NCBI GenBank assembly: GCA_900537185.1 | Contig: LS999827.1 | Location: forward strand, 749,001-813,000 | Source: Cytophagales bacterium Alg240-R148 | Lineage (GTDB): Bacteria > Bacteroidota > Bacteroidia > Cytophagales > Cyclobacteriaceae | Direction: 5' to 3' | Length of the DNA stretch: 64,000 bases | Part shown: positions 8,966-17,575 of the stretch, one piece after another | How the letters are laid out: every line of letters begins with the position of its first letter | Numbering within the stretch: the first letter of the stretch is position 1 | The notes under the pieces: generated by a model | What the model was told of the DNA's origin: nothing | The model's input: only the letters and a program-made list of their open reading frames with translations | Database searches by the model: none | Translations under genes and position numbers: made by a program

Positions 8966-10204
8966 TTAATGGGCAATGATCACATCCGGTTCGCCATCTG
9001 GGTCTCCAATGACAGTACCAGAAGTTTTAGGCGCTCCTAATAACAATACACCTGCTGCATGCGGGCTGGCCATAGAAGTTCCACTGATGGTATTATACCC
9101 CCCATTTTTCCAAGTAGACTTTACGCTAGACCCTGGTGCACAATAATCTACAGGTGGATTCCCATAGTTGCTAAAACTAGACCAGTTATCGCCAATGGCC
9201 ATAGAGGAAATCGTATAAATATTTGGCCCATTGGCTCTTGCTGGGCTGCTGTTATTGGCATCGTTGCTTTCATTTCCAGCTGCCAAAACAAATTTAATGC
9301 CACCAGAAGATGCATTTACAACCGCATTATCAAGTGCCGTTGAAACTCCTCCTCCAAGGCTCATATTAGCAACATCTCCATTGGATCCATTGGCTCCAAC
9401 ATAATCTACTCCGGCAATAACCCCCGATGTCGATCCGCTTCCTCTTCTGTTCAATACTCTTACAGAAACTAAAGTAGCACCTGCCGCAACTCCTACAACA
9501 CCAATAGAATTGTCAATTGCTCCAATAGTACCCGCTACATGCGTGCCATGGCCATTGGTATCATCTGGATCATTAGCATCCTTTCCGCCTAAAAAACTGG
9601 CGCTTCTAGATGCGTCCACATTTAAGTCTGGGTGGTCCATATCAATTCCTGAATCGATAACCCATGCAGTAGCATTTCCAGAATATGTTACCCCCCCATT
9701 AACTCTTGATATACCCCAAGGTGTTTCTTGAGCAGGGTCTTCTCCACCGCCACCGCCTGGGCCCTTTCCTGGAGGAGGTGCCAGCGCAATTACTTTATCG
9801 TTTTCTATATAAGCCACTGTTGGATCCGATAGCAGTTGGTTGATGAATTTTGTGTCATCCGTATTTAAAACAAATCCTTCTATGGCGCTACTGAACACCC
9901 TTTCTACTGGCATTGATCTTCCATTATTACGTTCCAGCAACATCCCAGCTACTTTTGTCATGGCTACTTGCCTGGATTCATAATCTGGATCTACCTTACC
10001 AGCCATATCAATCGAACCTGCATGCATGACCACAATATATTGGCCAGGAATTTCTTGGCCATGTTCTGCAGCATAACCATCAATAGGAACTATAGTAGGA
10101 GGTGCATTGACTGCTTGCTCTTGGCAAGCCAACAACACCGTAGCCCCAAGGGCAGTAAACAAAGATTTTCTCACTAAGTGCGTAAGACTTAATTTTAGTT
10201 TCAT
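8966..10204 (-). CDS. Lipoprotein subtilisin-like S8 serine protease
   Basis: The 412-residue protease has a lipoprotein signal (lipobox ending at Cys27 in VLLAC), an I9-type inhibitor propeptide (about 52-141, beginning IPGQYIVVM) and a Gly/Pro-rich linker. A proteinase K-like catalytic domain follows, with Asp184 (VIDSGID), His219 (GHGTHVAG), oxyanion Asn311 (AAGNES) and Ser377 (GTSMASP). It ends about 22 residues after the catalytic domain and has no Por-type sorting domain, so it is probably held on the outer membrane by lipid. It stands alone between a terminator and an AT-rich upstream region with a perfect palindrome. Confidence 0.92.
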   Translation of the reverse strand: MKLKLSLTHLVRKSLFTALGATVLLACQEQAVNAPPTIVPIDGYAAEHGQEIPGQYIVVMHAGSIDMAGKVDPDYESRQVAMTKVAGMLLERNNGRSMPVERVFSSAIEGFVLNTDDTKFINQLLSDPTVAYIENDKVIALAPPPGKGPGGGGGEDPAQETPWGISRVNGGVTYSGNATAWVIDSGIDMDHPDLNVDASRSASFLGGKDANDPDDTNGHGTHVAGTIGAIDNSIGVVGVAAGATLVSVRVLNRRGSGSTSGVIAGVDYVGANGSNGDVANMSLGGGVSTALDNAVVNASSGGIKFVLAAGNESNDANNSSPARANGPNIYTISSMAIGDNWSSFSNYGNPPVDYCAPGSSVKSTWKNGGYNTISGTSMASPHAAGVLLLGAPKTSGTVIGDPDGEPDVIIAH

Positions 10205-10221
10205 AAGTAATAGGTTTAGGT

Positions 10222-10243
10222 TTTATATGTTTCAACATATAAA
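10222..10243. promoter_or_regulatory. Perfect 22-bp palindrome upstream of the S8 protease gene
   Basis: Arms TTTATATGTT (10222-10231) and AACATATAAA (10234-10243) are perfectly complementary around a 2-base centre. The element begins 17 bp before the start codon of the minus-strand protease gene. It is a candidate operator or a small hairpin at the 5' end of the mRNA. Confidence 0.45.
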
Positions 10244-10387
10244 CTAAACAATATTATTTATACACAACTAAAAAATAGAACGAATTTTAAAAAAATATTA
10301 GTTTTAACACAGAAAATATTCCTAAAATGCAAAAAACAAAAATCATATCTCGCAAGTTAACTTTTTCATAAAATCAACCCAATACTT

Positions 10388-13207
10388 CTAATGTGCCTGG
10401 AGCCAATTGCTACCTGTACCCGCTTCTACCTCCATAGGAACTTCCAACTGTACAGCTGCCGACATAAGCAATGGAATTTCCTTTTTGAACAGTTCTAGCT
10501 CACTATTGTGAACATCAAAAACCAATTCATCGTGCACTTGTAAAATCATTTTGGACCGCACCTTTTTATCTTGCATCCATTGGTGGATATTGATCATGGC
10601 TATTTTAATAATGTCAGCAGCACTTCCTTGAATTGGAGCATTGATGGCATTTCTTTCTGCAAACCCTCGTGTTGCTGCATTCCTAGAATTTATGTCTCTC
10701 AAATACCTCCTTCTTCCTAAGATGGTCTCGACATATTCTTTTTCTCTGGCTTCGGCAATAGTTTGGTCCATGTAATTTTTTACCGATGGAAACTCTTCGA
10801 AATAAGCATCAATTATTGCTTTTGCTTCTCCTCTAGGGATACCCAATCTTTCGGCCAAGCCAAACGCCGAAATTCCATATATAATTCCAAAATTAGCCGT
10901 TTTAGCTTTTCTTCTCTTATCAGAATCTACCTCTTCCAATGGAATTTTGAATATTTTTGCTGCCGTTGTTGCATGAATATCGCGCCCTTCTTTAAAAGCC
11001 TGTATCATATGCTCGTCTCCAGCAAAAGAGGCCATTATCCGCAACTCAATTTGCGAGTAATCTGCGGCCAAAAGAGTATGTGCTTCATCTGTAGGAATAA
11101 ATGCCTTTCTTATTTCTCTGCCTTTCTCCGTTCGGATTGGAATGTTTTGTAGGTTGGGATTGATGCTGCTCAGCCTTCCTGTTGCCGCCACCGCTTGGCT
11201 ATAGGTAGTATGGATTCGGTTGTCTCTTGGACTAATTAAGGCCGGAAGGGCGTCTACATAGGTGGACTTCAGTTTGTTGTATTCTCTGAAATCAAGAATT
11301 TTAGAGGCTATTTCATGGGTCCCGGCCAACTTAGAAAGAATCTCCTCTCCTGTGGCATATTGTCCGGTCTTTGTCTTTTTGGGTTTTTCAACCAACTTCA
11401 TTTTATCAAATAAAACTTCTCCAAGTTGTTTGGGCGATGCGATGTTAAACTCCACTCCTGCCAATTCGTATATTTTAGCTTCTGCCAATTCAGAATCTTT
11501 GGCAAGTTCTGACGACATTTCTTTTAAAACCTCCACATCCAATCGCACCCCATTGTTTTCCATTTCACTCAAAACTTGTACCAGTGGCAACTCCACTTCA
11601 TGGAGTAATTTATCCACTTTTTTATCCTTGACAATTGGATCCAGTACCGTTTTGAGTTGGAAAGTAATATCGGCATCTTCCGAAGCATAATCCGAAATCT
11701 CTTCTTGTGGAATATCCCGCATCGTTTTTTGGCTCTTCCCTTTTGGACCGATTAGGGAAGTAATAGAGACAGGAGAATAATTCAAATACTGTTCTGCCAA
11801 TACATCCATGTTGTGCTTGCCATCAGGTTCTATTAAATAATGGGCCAACATGGTATCGTAAATGGGCCCTGAAACATGAATGCCATATTTTTTTAACACC
11901 AAAATATCGTATTTTATATTTTGACCAATTTTAAGGATGTCCTTATTTTCCAAAACAGCTTTAAAAATGGATGCCGTAGCCCTTGCTTCTTTTTCATCTT
12001 CTGGTACAGGCACATAATACCCATCCCCATTGTAATAAGAAAAAGAAAAGCCTACCAAAGCGGCATCAACAGCATTTATAGAGGTTGTTTCGGTATCAAA
12101 ACAAAATTCTTTTTGCAGCATGAGTTTGTCTACCAATGCCTGCATATCCGCTTTTTTATCTACAAAATGGTAGTTGGTCTCCACTGTTTCTAGGCTTTGT
12201 TTTTCAACCATTTCAGCAACTTCTTCTCCGCTAACTTCTAGGTCGGGACTGGACGCCATGGCTTTTGCAGCAGCACCGCCACCGAATAAATCCAGTTGGG
12301 GGTTGGACGGCATGATCTTACCTCCAGCATCTCCAAAAACTCTTTTTGCAAGAGTCCTGAACTCCATTTCTTCTAAAATTGGCCGGAGCTTGCCTTCATC
12401 TGGCCCCTCATATTTCATTTTTTGGAAATCATATTCTACTGGTACATCCAAACAAATGGTAGCCAACTCTTTAGACAAAAGGCCCTGTTCTGCAAAATTC
12501 GTTACATTTTCCTTTTGTTTTCCTTTGAGGTCCCCTACGTTTTTAATAAGGTTTTCAACCGATCCATAGGCCTTTAAAAGTTTGACAGCCGTTTTTGCTC
12601 CAATTCCCGGAATACCAGGGATGTTGTCGGCACTATCTCCTTGTAAACCAAGAAAGTCAATTACTTGGTCCACTTTTTCAATGTCCCATTTGGCCAATAC
12701 CTCCTCGACCCCCATAATATCTACTCCATTGCCCATATAAGCAGGCTTATAAAGAAAAATATTCTCCTCTACTAATTGGGCATAATCCTTGTCTGGTGTC
12801 ATCATAAACACTTTAAAGCCTTCCCTAGCCGCTTTTTTAGCAATGGTACCAATTACATCATCGGCCTCGTACCCATCTTTTTCAACAATGGGTATGTTAA
12901 ATGCTCGAATAATCTCTTTGACAATTGGCGTGCCTATCTTGATGTCTTCCGGTGTTTCATCTCTATTGGCTTTATAAGCTTCAAACTGTTCGTGCCTAAA
13001 AGTAGGCGCAGAGGTGTCAAAAGCGACGGCTATATGAGTTGGTTTTTGTTTTTGTAAAACTTCCAGCAAGGTATTGGTAAAACCAAGCATAACACCAGTA
13101 TTTACACCTTTAGAATTGATTCGTGGATTTTTACTAAACGCAAAATGGGCACGGAATATTAACGCAAAGGCGTCTAACAAGAATAGGGTTTTTTGATTTT
13201 CTGCCAT
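10388..13207 (-). CDS. polA: DNA polymerase I
   Basis: The 939-residue repair and Okazaki-fragment polymerase has all three domains. The N-terminal 5'-3' nuclease begins LFLLDAFALIFRAHFAF. The 3'-5' exonuclease keeps its acidic residues (FDTETTS, NIKYDIL, YASEDAD), so proofreading should be active. The polymerase domain has motif A ADYSQIELR, the O-helix KTANFGIIYG and motif C QVHDELVF. The length is usual for Bacteroidota PolA. The gene stands alone, with about 180 bp of AT-rich spacer on one side and a divergent sigma-factor gene on the other. Confidence 0.97.
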   Translation of the reverse strand: MAENQKTLFLLDAFALIFRAHFAFSKNPRINSKGVNTGVMLGFTNTLLEVLQKQKPTHIAVAFDTSAPTFRHEQFEAYKANRDETPEDIKIGTPIVKEIIRAFNIPIVEKDGYEADDVIGTIAKKAAREGFKVFMMTPDKDYAQLVEENIFLYKPAYMGNGVDIMGVEEVLAKWDIEKVDQVIDFLGLQGDSADNIPGIPGIGAKTAVKLLKAYGSVENLIKNVGDLKGKQKENVTNFAEQGLLSKELATICLDVPVEYDFQKMKYEGPDEGKLRPILEEMEFRTLAKRVFGDAGGKIMPSNPQLDLFGGGAAAKAMASSPDLEVSGEEVAEMVEKQSLETVETNYHFVDKKADMQALVDKLMLQKEFCFDTETTSINAVDAALVGFSFSYYNGDGYYVPVPEDEKEARATASIFKAVLENKDILKIGQNIKYDILVLKKYGIHVSGPIYDTMLAHYLIEPDGKHNMDVLAEQYLNYSPVSITSLIGPKGKSQKTMRDIPQEEISDYASEDADITFQLKTVLDPIVKDKKVDKLLHEVELPLVQVLSEMENNGVRLDVEVLKEMSSELAKDSELAEAKIYELAGVEFNIASPKQLGEVLFDKMKLVEKPKKTKTGQYATGEEILSKLAGTHEIASKILDFREYNKLKSTYVDALPALISPRDNRIHTTYSQAVAATGRLSSINPNLQNIPIRTEKGREIRKAFIPTDEAHTLLAADYSQIELRIMASFAGDEHMIQAFKEGRDIHATTAAKIFKIPLEEVDSDKRRKAKTANFGIIYGISAFGLAERLGIPRGEAKAIIDAYFEEFPSVKNYMDQTIAEAREKEYVETILGRRRYLRDINSRNAATRGFAERNAINAPIQGSAADIIKIAMINIHQWMQDKKVRSKMILQVHDELVFDVHNSELELFKKEIPLLMSAAVQLEVPMEVEAGTGSNWLQAH

Positions 13208-13300
13208 ACCCTAAAGATAAGCCAGTCGGCCCGACAATAACAAAATATCTTGCTTAAATAGAATAGAAACGTCCCTCATTTTTTAAATCCATTCAAATTG

Positions 13301-13325
13301 ATCCTTGGATTCTTTCTCCTAGGAT
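13301..13325. promoter_or_regulatory. Imperfect inverted repeat between polA and the sigma-factor gene
   Basis: ATCCTTGG (13301-13308) and CCTAGGAT (13318-13325) pair with one mismatch around a 9-base spacer. It lies about 95 bp before the ECF sigma gene in the divergent promoter region. Confidence 0.2.
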
Positions 13326-13420
13326 TATTTCAGTAAATTAAATTTATTGAAAATATTTTTCTTCCGATGTGATTTTCTATGAAGACCGGCTACTAATAAA
13401 TTAAAACAATCAAAATTTGA

Positions 13421-13921
13421 ATGCAAGACCAAAAAAAGTTTGTTGAATTAATAAGTAAGAATGAAGGGATCCTTTATAAGGTCACTAGTATTTACTCCAA
13501 TGGTCAAGTGGATCAACAAGACTTATACCAAGAGGTTGTATTTCAACTTTGGAAATCCTATGGTTCATTTCAAAACAAAGCAAAATTCAGCACTTGGCTG
13601 TATCGGGTGGCCATGAACACTGCTGTTTCTTTTCTTAGAAAGGGAAAAAGAAAACCAACTGAAATTCCAATTTCAGAAGCAGTATTGGACAGAGTGGACT
13701 GCCAAGACCAAGCAGTTGAAGAAAAAATAAAGTTACTCTATGCGTACATAGCAGAACTCAACGATGTTGACAAGGGCATTGTATTTCTTTATTTGGAAGA
13801 CAAAACATATGAGGAAATAGCAGAAATAACCGGGATTTCACTGTCCAATGTGGCGACTAGGCTATCAAGAGCAAAACAAAAAATGAAAAATCGTTCAAAA
13901 AACACAAATTATGGAGCTTGA
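13421..13921 (+). CDS. ECF-type RNA polymerase sigma factor
   Basis: The 166-residue sigma-70 family protein has region 2 (about 5-75, with DLYQEVVFQLWKS and FSTWLYRVAMN) and region 4 (about 105-160, with YEEIAEITGISLSNVATRLS as the helix-turn-helix). It lacks region 3, as is normal for ECF sigmas. Its stop overlaps the start of the next gene by 11 bp, which points to translational coupling with a membrane protein that may act as anti-sigma factor. The signal it senses is unknown. Confidence 0.92.
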   Translation: MQDQKKFVELISKNEGILYKVTSIYSNGQVDQQDLYQEVVFQLWKSYGSFQNKAKFSTWLYRVAMNTAVSFLRKGKRKPTEIPISEAVLDRVDCQDQAVEEKIKLLYAYIAELNDVDKGIVFLYLEDKTYEEIAEITGISLSNVATRLSRAKQKMKNRSKNTNYGA

Positions 13922-14507
13922 TCAATTAAAAGAGACATGGCAAGAAATGAGCGTGGTTTTGGAAAAACAAAAACTGTATGAAGAACAGGCGCTTGTTAAA
14001 ATGGTCCATCAAAAAACCAAGAACCGCCTTTCCAATATTATACTATTAGAAAAAGTTGGCATTGCGGTAAGTATTTTGGCTATAGCAGTGGTTGTTTATT
14101 ATTTTGATCGCCTCATCAGTTCTGTAGCGGTAGTTGCGGCGCTTTTGACTCTACTCACTTTTGTGGTGGGCATATTCTTTTCTTTCAAAATTATTATGGG
14201 TGCAAAAAAAATTGATGTCATCCACCAGAAATATGCTGAGACCATTGAGCACTTCAAGAACTTTAAAGCCATTATGAAACTACTAAAAAAAGTAACGCTT
14301 GTTATATATGCTATTACACCATTTATAGTAATTCCGGTCACATTAGAAATGGTGCACAACAAGGATATTACTGAGCATTTCCCCAAAATGCTGCGCGCAG
14401 TGGGTATTAGTTTGGTATTGCTTCCGTTGGTTTGGTACGTGTTCTTTCGTTTCTATTCAAAAAACATAAAAAGCATAGGGTTTCTATTTCAAAAATTAAA
14501 AAAATAA
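13911..14507 (+). CDS. Four-helix membrane protein, possible anti-sigma factor
   Basis: The 198-residue protein begins with a soluble, charged N-terminus of about 40 residues (MELDQLKETWQEM). Four hydrophobic helices follow, at roughly 44-62, 67-87, 127-147 and 165-183. This layout, and the 11-bp overlap with the ECF sigma gene, fits an anti-sigma or sensor partner with its sigma-binding part in the cytosol. It lacks a recognisable zinc-type anti-sigma motif, so the role is inferred from context. Confidence 0.75.
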   Translation: MELDQLKETWQEMSVVLEKQKLYEEQALVKMVHQKTKNRLSNIILLEKVGIAVSILAIAVVVYYFDRLISSVAVVAALLTLLTFVVGIFFSFKIIMGAKKIDVIHQKYAETIEHFKNFKAIMKLLKKVTLVIYAITPFIVIPVTLEMVHNKDITEHFPKMLRAVGISLVLLPLVWYVFFRFYSKNIKSIGFLFQKLKK

Positions 14508-14510
14508 AAC

Positions 14511-15014
14511 ATGACAGATCTATCCATATCAAAAACAAGCCAACTTATAAGCTGGAAAAAATCCATTTGGTCTTGTGTTACACAAATTTTTAAAGGGTCC
14601 ACTCGTATTGGGTCTTTAAAAAATAAATTATTTTCACTCTCTATGGAAGGTTCTTTGGAAGGCTCAAAATTGCAGTTTAAGATGGTCTCCCCTACCAAGG
14701 CCTCCATCATAGACCTCGACTCCGAGCAAACAATAGGGCAAATACAGTTTAACCTCTGGTACCCAAATGCAAAAATCAATATGGGCATGGAAACTTTTAA
14801 ATGGAAATATTCCAATTGGAAAGAGACCAAGTGGAAGGTTATTGGAGGAAACAAAACAATTGAGTTCTGTGGTTTTGGTGAAAAAGGGAAAATCAATAGC
14901 CAACAAAACAACCCGATCCTTTTACTGACTGGGTTGTATGTATCTATAATTTACCAACAGTGGGTGGTGGCTGCCATTTCTTTCTCCAGCATTCTAGTGA
15001 TGTCTTTGGCATAA
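14511..15014 (+). CDS. Scramblase/tubby-like hypothetical protein
   Basis: The 167-residue protein lies 3 bp after the membrane-protein gene. Residues 20-130 form a beta-rich stretch with many Lys, Trp and Gly (for example KWKYSNWKETKWKVIGG), recalling tubby/phospholipid-scramblase-like folds. The last 35 residues are hydrophobic and may form one or two membrane helices. It has no signal peptide. Co-transcription with the ECF sigma suggests it belongs to the same envelope response. The family match is from memory and tentative. Confidence 0.65.
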   Translation: MTDLSISKTSQLISWKKSIWSCVTQIFKGSTRIGSLKNKLFSLSMEGSLEGSKLQFKMVSPTKASIIDLDSEQTIGQIQFNLWYPNAKINMGMETFKWKYSNWKETKWKVIGGNKTIEFCGFGEKGKINSQQNNPILLLTGLYVSIIYQQWVVAAISFSSILVMSLA

Positions 15015-15015
15015 T

Positions 15016-15045
15016 AAAAGGGAAGCGCTTAGGCCCTTCCCTTTT
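15016..15045. terminator. Bidirectional intrinsic terminator
   Basis: GGGAAG (15020-15025) pairs with CTTCCC (15036-15041) over a 10-base loop, with AAAA before and TTTT after. It lies between the convergent scramblase-like and lipoprotein genes. Confidence 0.8.
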
Positions 15046-15051
15046 CTTTGC

Positions 15052-15855
15052 TTAATAATTTTTAAAGGCTACGTATCCTCCAAATTTTCCAGAGCCAAAC
15101 CCACTTACAAATGCTCTTCTGTAGCGCTTTGTAGTATATGTTTTGGACCAAAAACGACTGTTGCCGCCACCAACATTAATGGTATTTTGTTTTACGTAAT
15201 TTCCAAAAACATTTTTGTACCAAGTATTTGCACTCAACGTATTGCTTACACAGTTTACAAGATACAAATTGACTGTTTTACATTTGCTACCACCACTTTT
15301 CCAAGAGCTGTACACGGTTGTGCCTGCAATACCCCATGTATAGTTTTTAAACGTTCTATAAAATTGAGAACTCGTATTGGTATCGTAATAACTCCCTCCA
15401 CTGCACCAGGCACTCGCTTCTACTTTACTTTGAATGTCTTTGTAAGCTATTGAACTGTTAGAGGTGTATACTGGATCTATGGTTGTGCCTCTTAATTTTG
15501 CTGTTTCGATTAGTGATTGGTCTTGCTCCAACAATAACAAATCTTCAGGTACCAAAATATGGTCTTCAGTTAAAAGCAAGTAACGCTCCAACAAACTTGC
15601 TTCTGCTAATCTTCCTATTCCATCAAAATTATTTGACTCTTCATATACGATACCATCTTCTTCAGAAGTAAAAGAAATGGCCGTACCATCTTTTAATTCA
15701 ATATTCGCCAACAATTTGGGCTCTAGTTTAATTTCATTCGCTTCACTTGTCTCATTGATTTGAGGTTCCGGTGTTCCATCCTTATCACATGCTGCAAATA
15801 AGACCATCAAACAAATCGCCTGTGCGGCTACAATTGGTTTTAATAAATTTTTCAT
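15052..15855 (-). CDS. Hypothetical lipoprotein
   Basis: The 267-residue product has a lipoprotein signal with lipobox Cys23 (MVLFAACDKDG). An acidic, Glu-rich segment follows, then a C-terminal part rich in Tyr, Trp, Ser and Gly containing three further cysteines (in WCSGG, SKCKT and VNCVS). The final 60 residues resemble a beta-sandwich. No family is recognised. A -7 box (TAAGTTTG, minus strand, 15903-15896) lies about 40 bp upstream, so it probably has its own promoter. Confidence 0.7.
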   Translation of the reverse strand: MKNLLKPIVAAQAICLMVLFAACDKDGTPEPQINETSEANEIKLEPKLLANIELKDGTAISFTSEEDGIVYEESNNFDGIGRLAEASLLERYLLLTEDHILVPEDLLLLEQDQSLIETAKLRGTTIDPVYTSNSSIAYKDIQSKVEASAWCSGGSYYDTNTSSQFYRTFKNYTWGIAGTTVYSSWKSGGSKCKTVNLYLVNCVSNTLSANTWYKNVFGNYVKQNTINVGGGNSRFWSKTYTTKRYRRAFVSGFGSGKFGGYVAFKNY

Positions 15856-15895
15856 TTTTTTGCTGTTTCGTTTTTGTTAGTTTTTCATTGTGTTA

Positions 15896-15903
15896 CAAAC
15901 TTA
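15896..15903 (-). promoter_or_regulatory. -7 promoter element TAAGTTTG
   Basis: Reads TAAGTTTG on the minus strand, a perfect TAnnTTTG, about 40 bp upstream of the lipoprotein start codon. No well-placed TTG is seen at -33. Confidence 0.4.
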
Positions 15904-16084
15904 CAGCGTCCTCAGCCAAGCCATGGCATGCAATTGATACTTGCCCTATTTGAATTGATAATATAACTTTAACAATATATAAATGTATTTACATGTAATA
16001 CAATGGAATAAATAGCACATTAAAATAATACAACGACACATTACAAATAAGCATTAAGCTGTGGTTATAGCCAACAAATATCCT

Positions 16085-16909
16085 TTAGTATACACAAGAT
16101 ATAGACAGCTCTTTGTTGGTATCCAGGTCTTTTTGGACTGCATCCAACTTACTTTGGATGGTATTTACGGCCACCTTCCCAAGCGGTAATCTCAAAAAAT
16201 TCTGGTTCTTGCCGGACAATCCATAAATGGCCTTTGCTGCCTTTGCTGGATCCCCCTCTTGTACACCATGTATGCCTTTAAGTTTTTCTGAAAAGGCAGT
16301 TGCCGTAGGTGCATAGTCTTCAATATTAATCGCCGCCTCCAGTAAAGGCCCTCCAGCAAAATTAGTTCTAAACGGACCAGGTTGTACAAGGAATACTTTT
16401 ATTCCCAAAGGGGCCACTTCTTGAGCCAAAGCTTCACCCATAGCTTCCAAGGCAAACTTACTTGCATTGTACATACCAAACCCAGCCATTGCCTTGAAAC
16501 CACCATGGGACGAAACTTGAACGATTGTTCCTCTTTTTCTTTTCCGCATATAGGGCAATACTGCTTTGGTTAACGACCAGGCACCAAAAAAATTAATGTC
16601 AAAAAGATTTTTCGCTTCTAGGTTGGATGTGGCTTCTATCGAACCTACAAACCCTACCCCAGCATTGTTCACTAAAATATCTATGGGTGCAATAGTAGAT
16701 TCCACTTTTTCAATTAAGCCCTCCATTTGCTCCACAGATTTGAGCTCAAGTTGCGCTGCTCTTCCCAATTCCCTATGTTTTTGATGGAAGGCATCCATTT
16801 CTTCTTTTTTTCTAAATGTTGCGGTTACCCTGTCCCCTTTTTGTAGTACAAATTCTGAAAGTGCTTTTCCAATACCGCTGGAAGCACCCGTAATAAACCA
16901 ATGTTTCAT
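16085..16909 (-). CDS. Short-chain dehydrogenase/reductase
   Basis: The Rossmann-fold oxidoreductase has about 274 residues from ATG 16909. I prefer this start because it places MKHWFITGASSGIGKA at the very N-terminus; the in-frame start at 16933 adds eight basic residues. It has the nucleotide-binding TGASSGIG, the structural NNAGVG, catalytic Ser in VQVSSHGG and YNASK. These place it in the classical SDR family, probably NADP-dependent. The substrate is unknown. It lies 84 bp downstream of a Crp-like regulator on the same strand, which may control it. Confidence 0.88.
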   Translation of the reverse strand: MKHWFITGASSGIGKALSEFVLQKGDRVTATFRKKEEMDAFHQKHRELGRAAQLELKSVEQMEGLIEKVESTIAPIDILVNNAGVGFVGSIEATSNLEAKNLFDINFFGAWSLTKAVLPYMRKRKRGTIVQVSSHGGFKAMAGFGMYNASKFALEAMGEALAQEVAPLGIKVFLVQPGPFRTNFAGGPLLEAAINIEDYAPTATAFSEKLKGIHGVQEGDPAKAAKAIYGLSGKNQNFLRLPLGKVAVNTIQSKLDAVQKDLDTNKELSISCVY

Positions 16910-16993
16910 TTTTACTTTTTTTTGTTTAGACAAAATTCCGAAAATGCATTCGAACTAAAAATGAACTGGTTCAAGTCTGCGGCTTAAACTACA

Positions 16994-17575
16994 TTAAGTA
17001 GACTGGGTAGAATTGCGTTTAATTTTACTTAAAAATTCGGGGCTAATGCCAAGGTAACTTGCCAATGCGTATTGCGGAACACGCGCTTCAATCTGGGGGT
17101 ATTGTTTTTTAAAAAAAAGAAACCTCTCTTCTGCCTGCATTTCAAAATTGGATAAAATCCTTTTTTGAGAAAAAGCAAAGGACTTTTGTGCAACCAACCT
17201 AAAAAAATGTTCCAGGGAATGATGGGTTTTACAAAGGGTTTCAACATGGCTATATTCTATTTGTTGGACCGCACTGTCTTCCAAAGCCTCTACAAATAAA
17301 GTTGCAGGTTCTTGAAAAATATAACTATGAAAATCGCTGATAAACCAATCTTCTATGGCAAATTGAACGGTATGTTCTGTCCCATCTGCAGTTACCAAGT
17401 ACCCTCTAAAGCTTCCTTTTTGTACATAAGTTTGGTGGGTACAGGCAAACCCAGGTTGCACTATAAATTGTCTTTTGCGCACCAAACGGTTCACCAATAT
17501 GCCCTCTAAATCTCGGGACGCCTCGGCATTTAGATCTACTTGCCTTTGAATGTGGTCAACTATAGTATATTTCAA
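16994..17575 (-). CDS. Crp/Fnr-family transcriptional regulator
   Basis: The 193-residue protein has an N-terminal cyclic-nucleotide-binding-type beta-barrel (about 10-115, with QKGSFRGYL). The C-terminus has a short helix-turn-helix (about 165-190, ASYLGISPEFLSKIKR). This is the common Bacteroidota Crp-like type whose ligand is generally not known. It lacks Fnr cysteines. It overlaps the membrane-tethered regulator gene by 4 bp (ATGA) and precedes the SDR gene, so the three probably form an operon. Confidence 0.88.
   Translation of the reverse strand: MKYTIVDHIQRQVDLNAEASRDLEGILVNRLVRKRQFIVQPGFACTHQTYVQKGSFRGYLVTADGTEHTVQFAIEDWFISDFHSYIFQEPATLFVEALEDSAVQQIEYSHVETLCKTHHSLEHFFRLVAQKSFAFSQKRILSNFEMQAEERFLFFKKQYPQIEARVPQYALASYLGISPEFLSKIKRNSTQST

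Noticed and set aside
11262-12569. Open frames of 131-142 codons on the plus strand opposite polA
   Set aside because: They mirror the codon pattern of polA and show no protein features of their own.
14489-14911. 140-codon open frame on the minus strand opposite the scramblase-like gene
   Set aside because: The plus-strand gene is in a coupled operon and has a better start; the antisense frame has no support.
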